Of a stretch of DNA of 64,000 bases, positions 24,464-36,281 are shown one piece after another. The translations under genes and the position numbers were made by a program. The first letter of the stretch is position 1. Each line of letters begins with the position of its first letter. This stretch comes from Hahella sp. CCB-MM4 (GTDB lineage Bacteria; Pseudomonadota; Gammaproteobacteria; Pseudomonadales; Oleiphilaceae): assembly GCF_002260525.1 (NCBI RefSeq), contig NZ_MRYI01000003.1:1-64000 (forward strand). Direction: 5' to 3'. Below the pieces are notes generated by a model. That model made no database searches. It saw only the letters and a list, made by a program, of their open reading frames with translations, and was not told the DNA's origin.

Positions 24464-24550
24464 CCACTACATTCAGGGCATCTGCCGGTCGCTGAAAATT
24501 TGTCTGACAAACAACTACCGGCAAGTGCCCCTTCTATCTTTTTGTAGTGG
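24464..24550 (+). other. Nested stem-loop directly after ribB
   Basis: Three arms nest around one centre: CCACTACA (24464-24471) with TGTAGTGG (24543-24550), AGGGCA (24475-24480) with TGCCCCT (24526-24532), and GCCGGT (24484-24489) with ACCGGC (24517-24522). A small TTTGTC/GACAAA hairpin sits in the loop. It begins one base after the stop codon. It lacks a T-run, so it may be an mRNA 3'-end stabiliser or an independent small RNA. The following 230 bases up to the tRNA show nothing recognisable. Confidence 0.6.
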
Positions 24551-24780
24551 CTTAATAATTCCGGAGAGTAAACAGAGTATAGATATCTGTGAGTTGTGCT
24601 GCGGGCGACTTCTAACCGGGAATTTAGAACAAAATTTTCAGATAAAGGGAAAACTATAAATAAACGTACAGTTTTTTATTTCGGGACAACTTTTGTGTGT
24701 GTTTAGGACACTTTATGGTGATCGCTACAGCAACGACTCGCTGAGGAATTGTTATGAGGAAACTAAAGAAAGAAAAAAAG

Positions 24781-24871
24781 TGGCGGTGAGCCAGGGATTC
24801 GAACCCCGGGTGGGCTATTAACCCACGGCGGTTTTCAAGACCGCTGCTTTCAACCACTCAGCCAGCTCACC
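24781..24871 (-). tRNA. tRNA-Ser (anticodon TGA)
   Basis: The minus strand folds as a class II tRNA. The acceptor stem is GGTGAGC with GCTCACC, the discriminator is G and CCA is encoded. The anticodon stem GCGGT/ACCGC encloses CTTGAAA, the variable arm is long, and the T arm is GGGGTTCGAATCCC. TGA anticodon reads UCA-type serine codons. A T-run on the minus strand follows within ten bases. The same tRNA lies next to yccA-tus in Pseudomonas, as I recall. Confidence 0.97.
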
Positions 24872-24903
24872 GTTTAGATGTGTCTGCCGAGACACGAGCG
24901 TGC

Positions 24904-24931
24904 ATGATACTCAAAAATTATTAGCTGTCAA
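24904..24931 (-). promoter_or_regulatory. Sigma-70 promoter of tRNA-Ser
   Basis: On the minus strand TTGACA (24926-24931) and TATCAT (24904-24909) are separated by 16 bases, ending about 32 bases before the tRNA 5' end. It is a strong match for a stable-RNA promoter. Confidence 0.8.
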
Positions 24932-25154
24932 CGCTTTGATTAAGATCTTCTTAGATTCCTTTTCTTTTGTACAGAAATCGGTCTCCTATTCCTAATAGAT
25001 GACACCCTCACACCAAATTAACCCGATTTAAGGAATGACGGGGAATTAAAACATTGAAATTAGCTCCGGCGTCCTTATTATGAGTCCTAGGTTGATATTA
25101 AATTGATATTTGTCATCAATTATTCACTGCATTAATCAAATCTGGGAGGATCTA

Positions 25155-25856
25155 ATGCAAAACCGGCGCGTTCATAACGCTAATATGTCAGCAGTTGCCG
25201 GCCGTATGAGTGGCTTCGGAACTCAGGTCGACTCTGCGACTGCAGCTAATGTGTTAAAAAACACCTACTGGCTGTTGGGTCTGACGCTAGCGTTTTCAGC
25301 CCTGACGGCGTATTTGTCGATGGGTATGGCGTTCAACCCTATCATGCACTACGGAGCCTTTTTCGCGGCTCTGGCCATCACCTTTGTGATACACAAAGTA
25401 GCCAATAGTGTCTGGGGACTGGTGCTCGCGTTTGCATTTACAGGACTCCTTGGCCTGACGCTTGGTCCCATCATTGGCTTTTATGTGAGCATGGGTGCTG
25501 CTGAAACGGTTACCACTGCACTTGGCCTGACCGCGTTTGCTTTCTTTGGACTTTCCGGCTTTGCCCTGGTGTCCAAAAAGGACTTCAGCTTCCTGTCCAG
25601 CTTCCTGACTGTCGGTTTCTTTGTCATTGTTGGCGCGATAGTGATCAGCCTGTTCGTACAGTCTTCAGCGTTTTCACTGGCGATTTCGGCGGCGGTTGTC
25701 CTGTTTGCCTCTGCTGCGATTCTTTACGAAACCAGTGCGATCGTTCATGGCGGCCAGACTAACTACATCCTGGCAGCGGTTTCCCTGTATGCCCAAATCT
25801 ACAACCTGTTTATCAGCCTGTTGAATATTCTGATGGCTTTTGCAGGTGATGATTGA
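25155..25856 (+). CDS. yccA: YccA / Bax inhibitor-1 family inner membrane protein
   Basis: A 233-residue protein with seven hydrophobic segments after a short polar N-terminus (MQNRRVHNANMSAVAGRMSG). It belongs to the BI-1/YccA family; in E. coli YccA interacts with the FtsH protease and modulates its activity. The ATG at 25155 has GGAGGA just upstream; the open frame before it has no ribosome site. It is followed by a strong terminator and then tusD, an order shared with Pseudomonas. Family ion-leak or protease-modulating roles are known only for relatives. Confidence 0.88.
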   Translation: MQNRRVHNANMSAVAGRMSGFGTQVDSATAANVLKNTYWLLGLTLAFSALTAYLSMGMAFNPIMHYGAFFAALAITFVIHKVANSVWGLVLAFAFTGLLGLTLGPIIGFYVSMGAAETVTTALGLTAFAFFGLSGFALVSKKDFSFLSSFLTVGFFVIVGAIVISLFVQSSAFSLAISAAVVLFASAAILYETSAIVHGGQTNYILAAVSLYAQIYNLFISLLNILMAFAGDD

Positions 25857-25888
25857 TAACAAGGCAGTAGCCTTCACGCTATAATAGA

Positions 25889-25915
25889 AGCCCGGCCTAT
25901 GCCGGGCTTTTTTTC
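25889..25915 (+). terminator. Terminator after yccA
   Basis: AGCCCGGC (25889-25896), loop CTAT, GCCGGGCT (25901-25908) and a run of seven T residues. Confidence 0.95.
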
Positions 25916-25976
25916 GTCTGCTCTTTTCCGGCTGACTTAACCTGTATTAACTCAAGATATTCAACGGACACGACCA

Positions 25977-26372
25977 GTGATATACAGCATCGTAGTGTAT
26001 GGCGCTCCCCACTCTTCGCAAGCGCCCTACTCGGCTTATCAATTCATCCAGGCAGCGTTGTCACGGGGCCATAGCATTTACCGTATTTTTTTCTATCACG
26101 ACGGCGCAACCAATGGGTCGTCACTGGTTGTTTCCCCTCAGGACGATGACTTGCTACCCAAAGCCTGGCATGAACTGAAGCAGCAACATGAGATAGATTT
26201 TGTCGTCTGTATCGGTGCCGGTATCAAGCGCGGCGTTATCAACGAACAGGAAGCCGCGAGATATGAACGCACCCAACACTCCCTGAATGACCGCTTTGAA
26301 CTTTCCGGACTGGGACAATTGGTGGACGCAAGTCTGAAATCCGACCGTGTGATTACCTTTGGAGCCAGATAA
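25977..26372 (+). CDS. tusD: Sulfurtransferase TusD
   Basis: A 131-residue DsrE-family protein. TusD receives sulfur from TusA and, within the TusBCD hexamer, passes it to TusE for 2-thiouridine formation in tRNA. The sulfur-carrying cysteine is C78 in VVCIGAGIKRG, the same position as in E. coli. The only sensible start is GTG at 25977 because homology begins with IYSIVVYG. Its stop codon shares one base with the tusC start, so tusD and tusC are coupled. Confidence 0.93.
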   Translation: MIYSIVVYGAPHSSQAPYSAYQFIQAALSRGHSIYRIFFYHDGATNGSSLVVSPQDDDLLPKAWHELKQQHEIDFVVCIGAGIKRGVINEQEAARYERTQHSLNDRFELSGLGQLVDASLKSDRVITFGAR

Positions 26373-26734
26373 TGTCAGCCAAACGATTGTTATTTGTCTT
26401 TTCCAACAGTCCGTTCGGAAATGCTCTGGGGGCCGAAGGCCTCGACGCTGTGCTCGCTGCCTCTGTATTTGATCAGGATGTCACCCTGATATTTCAGTTG
26501 GACGGCATTTATCAACTGATGAAAGACGGCGATACCGCAGACATTGGAATAAAAGACCACCGAAAAGGATTTAAGGCCCTGGAAATGTACGGTGTCGACA
26601 CTATTCTTGTTGATGCGATGGACATGGAGGCACGAGGAATCACCGAGAGTCAGTTAGCCATCCCTGCACAACCGGTGGACAGGACCAAAATCACCGAAAC
26701 CATTCATCAGGCGGACGCCATTTTCACTTTTTAG
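26372..26734 (+). CDS. tusC: Sulfur relay protein TusC
   Basis: A 120-residue DsrF-like subunit of the TusBCD complex, with RLLFVFSNSPFGNALGAEGLDAVLAASVFD at the start (only the first part is diagnostic: the FSNSPFG and EGLDAVLAAS blocks). No catalytic cysteine is needed in this subunit and none is seen. It overlaps tusD by one base and is followed by tusB after 28 bp. Confidence 0.93.
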   Translation: MSAKRLLFVFSNSPFGNALGAEGLDAVLAASVFDQDVTLIFQLDGIYQLMKDGDTADIGIKDHRKGFKALEMYGVDTILVDAMDMEARGITESQLAIPAQPVDRTKITETIHQADAIFTF

Positions 26735-26762
26735 CCATTTTTACTTTTAAGTTACTGATAAC

Positions 26763-27068
26763 ATGACGACTTTGCATATTTTTAACCAGGGTACGCTTCA
26801 ATCCGCTCTACTACAGCGGTGCATCGAAACGATGTCCCACAAAGACGCTCTGATATTCATTGAAGACGGCGTAGTCTGGGCGACAGATAGCCCCCTTACC
26901 AGCCAGTTGCTTGGCAAAGCGCCTCAAAATGCCGGCATTTATGTGTTATCCGAAGATCTGGGCGCCAGAGGGCTGAGCGAGCTTAAAGCAGAATCGGTCG
27001 CAGTGGTAGACTATAACGGGTTTGTTGAACTGACCGAGCAATCGCAAAATACACTTTCCTGGTTCTAG
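26763..27068 (+). CDS. tusB: Sulfur relay protein TusB
   Basis: A 101-residue DsrH-like subunit, the third member of TusBCD. It shows MTTLHIFNQG, a central DALIFIEDGVVWATDSPL and YVLSEDLGARGLSE. It lies between tusC and tusE with gaps of 28 and 8 bp, giving the standard tusDCBE order. Confidence 0.92.
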   Translation: MTTLHIFNQGTLQSALLQRCIETMSHKDALIFIEDGVVWATDSPLTSQLLGKAPQNAGIYVLSEDLGARGLSELKAESVAVVDYNGFVELTEQSQNTLSWF

Positions 27069-27076
27069 GCCGCCAT

Positions 27077-27391
27077 ATGACGACACAGACTTTTGATAAA
27101 GAGGGCTTTCTTAAGGATATCCATCAATGGAATCCTGAGCTAGCCAATGTGATTGCTGAAAATGAAGGCATCGAGCTCAGCGAAGAGCATTTCGAAGTCA
27201 TCCAGGTCGCTCGCCAATTTTATGAGGAGTTTGGACTCTCCCCGGTGAACCGTGTGCTGGTGAAAGCGGTGAAGCAGCAACTGGGAGATGAGAAAGGAAG
27301 CAGTATGTATCTCCTTAAACTATTCCGGGAAGGGCCTGCCAAAATGGTCTGCAAGATCGCAGGGCTCCCCAAACCAAATAACTGCCTGTAG
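27077..27391 (+). CDS. tusE: Sulfur relay protein TusE (DsrC family)
   Basis: A 104-residue DsrC/TusE protein that carries persulfide sulfur from TusBCD to the tRNA thiolase MnmA. The conserved penultimate cysteine is present (C103 in GLPKPNNCL), with C92 in MVCKIAG as the second cysteine. YEEFGLSPVNRVLVKAVKQQ marks the family. It ends the tus genes 15 bp before ybiB. Confidence 0.95.
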   Translation: MTTQTFDKEGFLKDIHQWNPELANVIAENEGIELSEEHFEVIQVARQFYEEFGLSPVNRVLVKAVKQQLGDEKGSSMYLLKLFREGPAKMVCKIAGLPKPNNCL

Positions 27392-27406
27392 ACGATTCCC
27401 CTACTG

Positions 27407-28435
27407 ATGAAAGATATAATGAACACGCCAGTTGTGCAGGAAAATTTCCCCAAAGAACGCAATGAACATCCGTTTGCCCCTTTTGTACGAATCCTGGGTA
27501 AAGGGAAAAAGGGCAGCCGTTCGCTGACCCGTGAAGAGGCCCGCGCCGCCATGGGCATGATTATCGATGGTGAATGCCTGGATCTGCAGTTAGGAGCATT
27601 TCTCATGTTGCTCCGGGTGAAGGAAGAATCCCCAGAAGAACTGGCAGGCTTTGTGGAAGCCGCCCAGGAACGCTTCCAAGCTCCCTCACTGAGCGTTGAC
27701 GTGGACTGGAGCTCCTATGCCGGCAAGAAACGCCACCAGCCCTGGTTTCTACTCTCGGCCCTAATGTTGGCTCAGAACGGTATCAGGATCTTTATGCACG
27801 GTGCAGAGGGCCATACACAGGGGCGACTGTATACGCGTCATGTGATGACCACACTCGGTCTTCCGGTAGCCGCAAACTGGGCGGATGTTGAGGAACAACT
27901 GAGCAAGAACAACTTTGCCTACCTGCCTTTAGAGGCCCTCTCACCCAGGTTGCACGATATCATCCAGATGAGATCCATTCTGGGGCTACGCTCACCGGTT
28001 CACTCAATGGCAAGACTGTTGAACCCGCTAAAAGCATCACTTGTGGTTCAAGGGATTTTTCACCCTCCCTATAGCCCCATTCACCAACAGACAGGGCTGT
28101 TACTGGATTATCCCAAAACATTGGTCATCAAAGGTGAAGGCGGAGAGTTTGAGCGCAACCCGGATAACGATTGCCTGGCCCGCTTTGTCGATAGTGGCAG
28201 TATTGATGAAGAAACCTGGCCCGCACTCTTCGAGCGACGCCATGTGAAACCGGATTCCCTTGAGGTGTCGGCCATGCAAGCTTTATGGCGTGCGGAATCG
28301 GACGATGAATACGCCACCGAAGCCGTCATCTCCACAGCAGCACTTGTGCTTAAACATTTGCAGAATCAAACGATGGAGGAGTCTCTCAATTCAGCGCGGG
28401 AAATGTGGCAAAAGAGAGATAAGGGCTATTTATAG
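27407..28435 (+). CDS. ybiB: YbiB / TrpD2 family protein (anthranilate phosphoribosyltransferase-like)
   Basis: A 342-residue protein with the nucleoside phosphorylase-like fold of anthranilate phosphoribosyltransferase. It has the N-terminal helical part (SLTREEARAAMGMIIDGE, QLGAFLMLLRVKEESPEEL) and GLRSPVHSMARLLNP. The glycine-rich phosphoribosyl site typical of TrpD is not seen: the segment reads QNGIRIFMHGAEGHTQGR. E. coli YbiB binds nucleic acid rather than making tryptophan precursor, so trpD is not a suitable name. It is the last gene of yccA-tus-ybiB, 15 bp after tusE, which hints at a role near tRNA modification. A second ATG lies four codons in. Confidence 0.85.
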   Translation: MKDIMNTPVVQENFPKERNEHPFAPFVRILGKGKKGSRSLTREEARAAMGMIIDGECLDLQLGAFLMLLRVKEESPEELAGFVEAAQERFQAPSLSVDVDWSSYAGKKRHQPWFLLSALMLAQNGIRIFMHGAEGHTQGRLYTRHVMTTLGLPVAANWADVEEQLSKNNFAYLPLEALSPRLHDIIQMRSILGLRSPVHSMARLLNPLKASLVVQGIFHPPYSPIHQQTGLLLDYPKTLVIKGEGGEFERNPDNDCLARFVDSGSIDEETWPALFERRHVKPDSLEVSAMQALWRAESDDEYATEAVISTAALVLKHLQNQTMEESLNSAREMWQKRDKGYL

Positions 28436-28443
28436 CAGAGTAC

Positions 28444-28474
28444 AAAAAAGGTGGGATATACCCACCTTTTTTCT
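28444..28474. terminator. Bidirectional terminator between ybiB and nfuA
   Basis: AAAAAAGGTGGG (28444-28455), loop ATATA, CCCACCTTTTTT (28461-28472). A-run and T-run flank the stem, so it can end both convergent transcripts. Confidence 0.93.
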
Positions 28475-28495
28475 AACTCTTATTTTCTTTAATAC

Positions 28496-29077
28496 TTAAG
28501 AATAATAAGCGTTTTCCGTGTTGGTGTGATCAGTCGCATCCCGGATGCCCTTCAGCTCTGGAATTCTCTCTAAAAGCGTCTTTTCAACACCATGCTTGAG
28601 CGTCATATCAACGGCGGAACACCCCTGACAACCGCCCCCGAATTTTAGTACGGCAACGCCTTCATCGACCACTTCCACCAGCGACACTTCACCACCGTGT
28701 GCTGCCAGACCTGGGTTGATCTCAGTGTATAGGATGTAGTTGATACGATCCGGCAAGGGGGAATCTTCATTCACCTTAGGCATCTTGGCATTGGGAGCCT
28801 TGATGGTGAGCTGACCACCCATTTTTTCCTGGTTGAAGTCGACAATGGCATCTTCAAGGAACGGCAAGCTGCTACGATCCAGGTAAACGGCAAACTGGGA
28901 CAGTTCCAGCTTTTCGTCTTCTTCAATCACTTCCTCAGGCTTGCAATAGGCCAGACAGGTCTCCGCATATTTAGTCCCTGGCTGGGTAACGAACATACGA
29001 ACGCCGATACCTTCCACCTTTTGCTTTTCAAGAAGTTGCGCCAGGTAATCCTGGGCGGATTCGGTAACAGTAACCAT
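28496..29077 (-). CDS. nfuA: Fe-S biogenesis protein NfuA
   Basis: A 193-residue carrier that delivers [4Fe-4S] clusters to target enzymes. The N-terminal degenerate A-type domain spans about residues 1-95. The C-terminal Nfu domain has the cluster-binding CxxC at C150 and C153 ([14 protein letters not shown]). It is convergent with ybiB and divergent from metH. A sequence resembling an IscR type 1 site overlaps its presumed promoter, consistent with the known IscR control of nfuA in Pseudomonas. Confidence 0.96.
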   Translation of the reverse strand: MVTVTESAQDYLAQLLEKQKVEGIGVRMFVTQPGTKYAETCLAYCKPEEVIEEDEKLELSQFAVYLDRSSLPFLEDAIVDFNQEKMGGQLTIKAPNAKMPKVNEDSPLPDRINYILYTEINPGLAAHGGEVSLVEVVDEGVAVLKFGGGCQGCSAVDMTLKHGVEKTLLERIPELKGIRDATDHTNTENAYYS

Positions 29078-29165
29078 TGATTCTCACTTTATTTTGTTAA
29101 GCTCTGACCTGCTACATCCAAGTCTTAATGTTGCGGGCATTTTAGAGGAAAACGCTTCCCGGTTA

Positions 29166-29190
29166 AAGCCCTACCAATTTACTCGGTTAT
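29166..29190. promoter_or_regulatory. Candidate IscR type 1 binding site at the nfuA promoter
   Basis: The 25 bases contain CTACCAATTTACTCGGTTAT and agree with the published E. coli IscR type 1 consensus at 19 of 25 positions by my alignment. On the minus strand it overlaps a TATAAC -10 box (29186-29191) whose -35 is CTTACA (29208-29213, spacer 16). That position fits repression of nfuA by cluster-loaded IscR. The remaining bases between nfuA and metH show no riboswitch. Confidence 0.6.
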
Positions 29191-29368
29191 AGTTAAATGA
29201 TACAAATTGTAAGGCATATCACTACATTATGGGGCCCATATACCGACAAACAAGTTCTGAAATGAGTCCTAAAACTAAAATATCGGCTTGAATGCAGCAT
29301 CCCCCGGGCATTTCTGCTACTATTTTCGCCCTTTTTTATATCAGTTGACGTCTGAAACGGGTTTTAAC

Positions 29369-33073
<3,705 letters not shown>

Positions 33074-33097
33074 TCCCCGGAACCCCGAGGAGTGGAA

Positions 33098-33325
33098 ATG
33101 GATAAAAAGAAAGACACTTCAAGAGAAACCAAACCATCATTCTGGCAATTGATTGTCAGTGTTCTGGGCGCCGCTTTCGGCGTTCAGAGCAGCAAGGCAC
33201 AACAGCGGGACTTTCAGCAAAAGAGTCCTGCAGTCTATATCGTCGGGGGAATCATCTTCGGGGTGCTATTTGTCTTGGCGATTGCCATGATTGTTAAGGT
33301 TGTATTGAGTTCGGCCGGAGCCTGA
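33098..33325 (+). CDS. DUF2970 family small membrane protein
   Basis: A 75-residue protein. It shows FWQLIVSVLGAAFGVQSSKAQQRDF followed by one membrane helix (YIVGGIIFGVLFVLAIAMIV), the layout of DUF2970 (the FGVQS segment is the hallmark). ATG 33098 has GAGGAG upstream; the GTG two codons earlier is less likely. It follows metH by 24 bp and may be co-transcribed. The function is unknown. Confidence 0.82.
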   Translation: MDKKKDTSRETKPSFWQLIVSVLGAAFGVQSSKAQQRDFQQKSPAVYIVGGIIFGVLFVLAIAMIVKVVLSSAGA

Positions 33326-33399
33326 CCGTGCTTTCTCGACTAGCGATGGTCGGCGATGAATCGCTCACCTGAAGATGAATTAAGCACCTGAACATACAA

Positions 33400-33420
33400 A
33401 CACCGCATCATCTGCGGTGT
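33400..33420 (-). terminator. Terminator-like hairpin downstream of the 40-residue gene
   Basis: ACACCGCA (33400-33407), loop TCATC, TGCGGTGT (33413-33420). On the minus strand it is followed by TTTGTATGTT, so it best suits the minus-strand small gene. It could also end the metH-DUF2970 transcript. Confidence 0.6.
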
Positions 33421-33463
33421 TATGTACTTGCAGCCTGCCAGTGATTAGATGGTTCAATGGACC

Positions 33464-33586
33464 CTAGTGGCTGGCTACCCACAAGATCATCATTGCGGCA
33501 ATACTCACCACCAGTACAACGGCTGCGATGGCATCTACTTTACTATCGGAATCCTGGTTAATGCTTTGATTATTATTGTCAGCCAT
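33464..33586 (-). CDS. Small membrane protein, 40 residues, uncharacterised
   Basis: The minus strand encodes a 40-residue protein that starts MADNNNQSINQDSDSKVDAI and continues as one hydrophobic helix (AAVVLVVSIAAMMILWVASH). The ATG at 33584-33586 has a good AGGAG six bases upstream, and a hairpin with a T-rich tail follows the stop. An acidic, polar N-terminus followed by one membrane span is a typical small membrane protein plan. I do not recognise a named family. The other frames here are not convincing. It stands alone between DUF2970 and the sulfite reductase gene. Apart from this gene and its hairpin, the 33326-33918 interval holds nothing else recognisable. Confidence 0.65.
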   Translation of the reverse strand: MADNNNQSINQDSDSKVDAIAAVVLVVSIAAMMILWVASH

Positions 33587-33918
33587 GGAACGCTCCTGTT
33601 TGATAGTCGAAAGGGACTTCCCGGATCTATTGGCGGTACAGCAACACCAACCGACCCTGTTGTTTTGTATAACAGCTTTCCTGCAGGATCAAGAAGATAT
33701 TGATTTTCAATGACTAACGATTAGGGTTTATCATCTTTTAATAAATAATGATTCTAAACATATATTTAAATAGCCGTTTTAATTATAAGAAGTTCCTGTA
33801 AAATTAGCCCCCTGAAAATGCGGGTAACAATAAGCAGGCCTCTGGCAAGGCCAAGGCCGTCGTGAAGACTCAAAAGTTTGTGAATATTAAACACGCTGGT
33901 ACTTATTAGGTAATCTCA

Positions 33919-35571
33919 ATGTATAAATACGACGATTACGATCACCGAATTATTCGGGATCGGGTAAATCAGTTCCAGGATCAGACCAACCGCTATTTTG
34001 CCGGAGAACTGAGCGAGGAAGAGTTTTTACCTTTACGTCTCCAAAATGGACTTTATGTTCAGCGCCTGGCACCGATGCTGAGAATCTGTATTCCATACGG
34101 CATGTTGTCATCAACTCAACTGCGCCGTCTGGCAAAAGTCACCCGGGATTACGACAAGGGTTATGCCCACTTCACGACTCGCCAGAACCTCCAATTGAAT
34201 TGGCCGACAGTGGAAGATGCTCCAAAGATTCTGGCGGAACTTGCAGAAGTTGAAATGCACGCCGTCCAGACAAGTGGTAACTGCATCCGCAACACCACCA
34301 CTGATCAGTATGCCGGGGTTACACAGGAAGAGCTTGTAGATCCCCGCCCCTATTGCGAAATTATTCGTCAGTGGTCGACCTTTCACCCTGAATTCGCATT
34401 CCTGCCAAGGAAATTCAAGATAGCCGTGAACTCCTGCCCTGACACTGACCGTGCAGCGATTCATGTTCACGACATCGGCTTACAGATCATCACCGACGAA
34501 TCCGGCAAGCTGGGCTACAAGGTCCTGGTCGGCGGAGGCCTTGGCCGGACTCCAATGATTGGTTCCGTGATCCGCGAATTCCTGCCGGAACATGATTTGC
34601 TGACTTACCTGGAAGCCATTCTGCGCGTTTATAACCGCTACGGCCGCCGGGACAATAAGTACAAGGCACGTATTAAAATACTGGTGAAAGCCATGACACC
34701 GGAAGGCTTTGCTGAGAAAGTGGAAGCCGAATGGGAACACTTGAAAGACGGCCCAACCAAACTGACAGATGTCGAAATCGCACGCATCAAGAGTCATTTT
34801 GTTGATCCTGATTATCAAGCGCTTGATAACCAGCCTTCCGAACTGGCTACCCCACTTGCTGAAAACAAATACTTCAGCAACTGGTATCACCGCAACGTAG
34901 TGCCCCACAAAAAACCTGGCTACGCCATCGTCAACCTGACGCTTAAAAAGCTTGGCGTTCCACCCGGCAACGTGACCGACAGTCAAATCGAGCAACTGGC
35001 AAATTTGGCAGACGAATATAGCTTCGGTGAATTACGGGTTACCCACGAACAGAATGTCGTACTTGGTGATGTGGAACAAAGCCGTCTGTTTGAACTGTGG
35101 GAAAAGATCAAACCTCTGGGGTTCGCGACCCCCAACCTCGGCACACTGACCGATATTATCTGCTGCCCTGGCGGCGATTATTGCTCCTTGGCCAACGCCA
35201 AGTCCATCCCGGTAGCAGAGGCACTGCAGGCAAAATTCGATGACCTGGACTATGTCTATGACCTGGGAGAGCTCGATCTGAACATCTCCGGCTGTATGAA
35301 TGCCTGTGGTCATCACCACGTGGGCAACATCGGCGTGCTTGGAGTGGATAAGAAAGGCGAGGAATGGTACCAGATCTCTGTGGGCGGCGCTTCAGGCCAG
35401 GATGCTTCTATCGGCCAGATCCTCGGCCCCTCATTTGCCCGCGAGCAAATGCCTGATGTGATCGAAAAAATTCTTCAGGTGTATGTCGACAAGCGGAACG
35501 GCGAAGAATTATTCATCGACACGTTCAGGCGCATTGGATTAACCCCTTTCAAGGAGCGCGTTTATGCCTAG
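33919..35571 (+). CDS. cysI: Sulfite/nitrite reductase hemoprotein (CysI-type)
   Basis: A 550-residue siroheme and [4Fe-4S] enzyme with the two repeated ferredoxin-like halves of the family (LRICIPYGMLSSTQLR and LGELRVTHEQNVVL-like blocks). Cluster cysteines are in CCPGGDYCSLA near residues 415-422 and CMNACGHHH near 459-463. Arg and Lys residues in TTRQNLQLNW would bind the substrate oxyanion. It reduces sulfite to sulfide for cysteine synthesis. It overlaps the DUF934 gene by 8 bp, a pairing seen in Pseudomonas. Nitrite as substrate cannot be excluded from sequence, but the DUF934 partner favours sulfite. Confidence 0.92.
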   Translation: MYKYDDYDHRIIRDRVNQFQDQTNRYFAGELSEEEFLPLRLQNGLYVQRLAPMLRICIPYGMLSSTQLRRLAKVTRDYDKGYAHFTTRQNLQLNWPTVEDAPKILAELAEVEMHAVQTSGNCIRNTTTDQYAGVTQEELVDPRPYCEIIRQWSTFHPEFAFLPRKFKIAVNSCPDTDRAAIHVHDIGLQIITDESGKLGYKVLVGGGLGRTPMIGSVIREFLPEHDLLTYLEAILRVYNRYGRRDNKYKARIKILVKAMTPEGFAEKVEAEWEHLKDGPTKLTDVEIARIKSHFVDPDYQALDNQPSELATPLAENKYFSNWYHRNVVPHKKPGYAIVNLTLKKLGVPPGNVTDSQIEQLANLADEYSFGELRVTHEQNVVLGDVEQSRLFELWEKIKPLGFATPNLGTLTDIICCPGGDYCSLANAKSIPVAEALQAKFDDLDYVYDLGELDLNISGCMNACGHHHVGNIGVLGVDKKGEEWYQISVGGASGQDASIGQILGPSFAREQMPDVIEKILQVYVDKRNGEELFIDTFRRIGLTPFKERVYA

Positions 35572-36061
35572 TTTGATTCTCGACGGCCAGATCTTTGAAG
35601 ACCAGTGGGTCTATCTTGAGAAAGCAGAGGCAGCGGATCAGCAGCAAGTTCCTGAAGGAAAAGTTGTCGTACCTCTTGCTACCTGGCTCGCACAAAAAGA
35701 TTCACTGTCTTCCAGGGCAGACATCGGAGTCTGGCTGGATAGTGATGAAGAACCAGAAGCGCTGGCTGATCATATTTCTGAGCTGGCGCTGATTGCCGTC
35801 AACTTTCCCAAGTTCGCCGACGGTCGTGGCTATTCCATCGCCCGCCTGATCCGTGAGCGCCATTCTTACCAGGGCGAATTGCGTGCAATGGGTGACGTAC
35901 TTCTGGATCAGCTGTTTTACATGAAACGCTGTGGCTTCAACAGCTTTGCACTGAGACCGGACCGCTCTGCGGAGAAGGCCCTGGCAGGTCTGACAACCTT
36001 TACAGAGGTTTATCAGGCCGGCACAGACCAGCCACTCCCGCTTTTCCGGCGCAGAGCTTAA
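35564..36061 (+). CDS. DUF934 family protein, partner of the sulfite reductase
   Basis: A 165-residue protein with the DUF934 core: GVWLDSDEEPEALADHI, LIAVNFPKFADGRGYSIARL, LRAMGDVLLDQLFYMKRCGF and SFALRPD. Genes of this family almost always sit next to CysI-type reductases, and a role in assimilatory sulfate reduction is generally assumed. The 8-bp overlap with cysI indicates translational coupling. A strong terminator follows. Confidence 0.9.
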   Translation: MPSLILDGQIFEDQWVYLEKAEAADQQQVPEGKVVVPLATWLAQKDSLSSRADIGVWLDSDEEPEALADHISELALIAVNFPKFADGRGYSIARLIRERHSYQGELRAMGDVLLDQLFYMKRCGFNSFALRPDRSAEKALAGLTTFTEVYQAGTDQPLPLFRRRA

Positions 36062-36071
36062 AATTGCTCAC

Positions 36072-36106
36072 AAAAAAGGCAGATCATCATCTGCCTTTTT
36101 TATTTT
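36072..36106 (+). terminator. Terminator after cysI-DUF934
   Basis: AAAAAA then GGCAGAT (36078-36084), loop CATC, ATCTGCC (36089-36095), then TTTTTTATTTT. Confidence 0.93.
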
Positions 36107-36281
36107 CCATTTATTTACCTGATCCGGGCGCGATTGACACCAGTCACTATCGCAATCCGATTTCCCACTAACATTTGTCGTTACTCATTCGGTAGAATAT
36201 TGGCAATCATCAACTAAACCGGCCTTTGACAGCATTTCGAGCTGCTTATAACCTTAACAGATACTCTCTAGCGGACTGGTC

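Noticed and set aside
27407-28435. Anthranilate phosphoribosyltransferase (trpD) for the gene after tusE
   Set aside because: The phosphoribosyl-diphosphate glycine loop of TrpD is not present; the protein fits the YbiB/TrpD2 branch and no trp genes are near.
29078-29368. A cobalamin or SAM riboswitch before metH
   Set aside because: No B12-box-like or SAM-type conserved stems could be found in this spacer.
33449-33703. An 84-codon plus-strand frame opposite the 40-residue gene
   Set aside because: No ribosome site, and its sequence is explained as the reverse of the better supported small gene.
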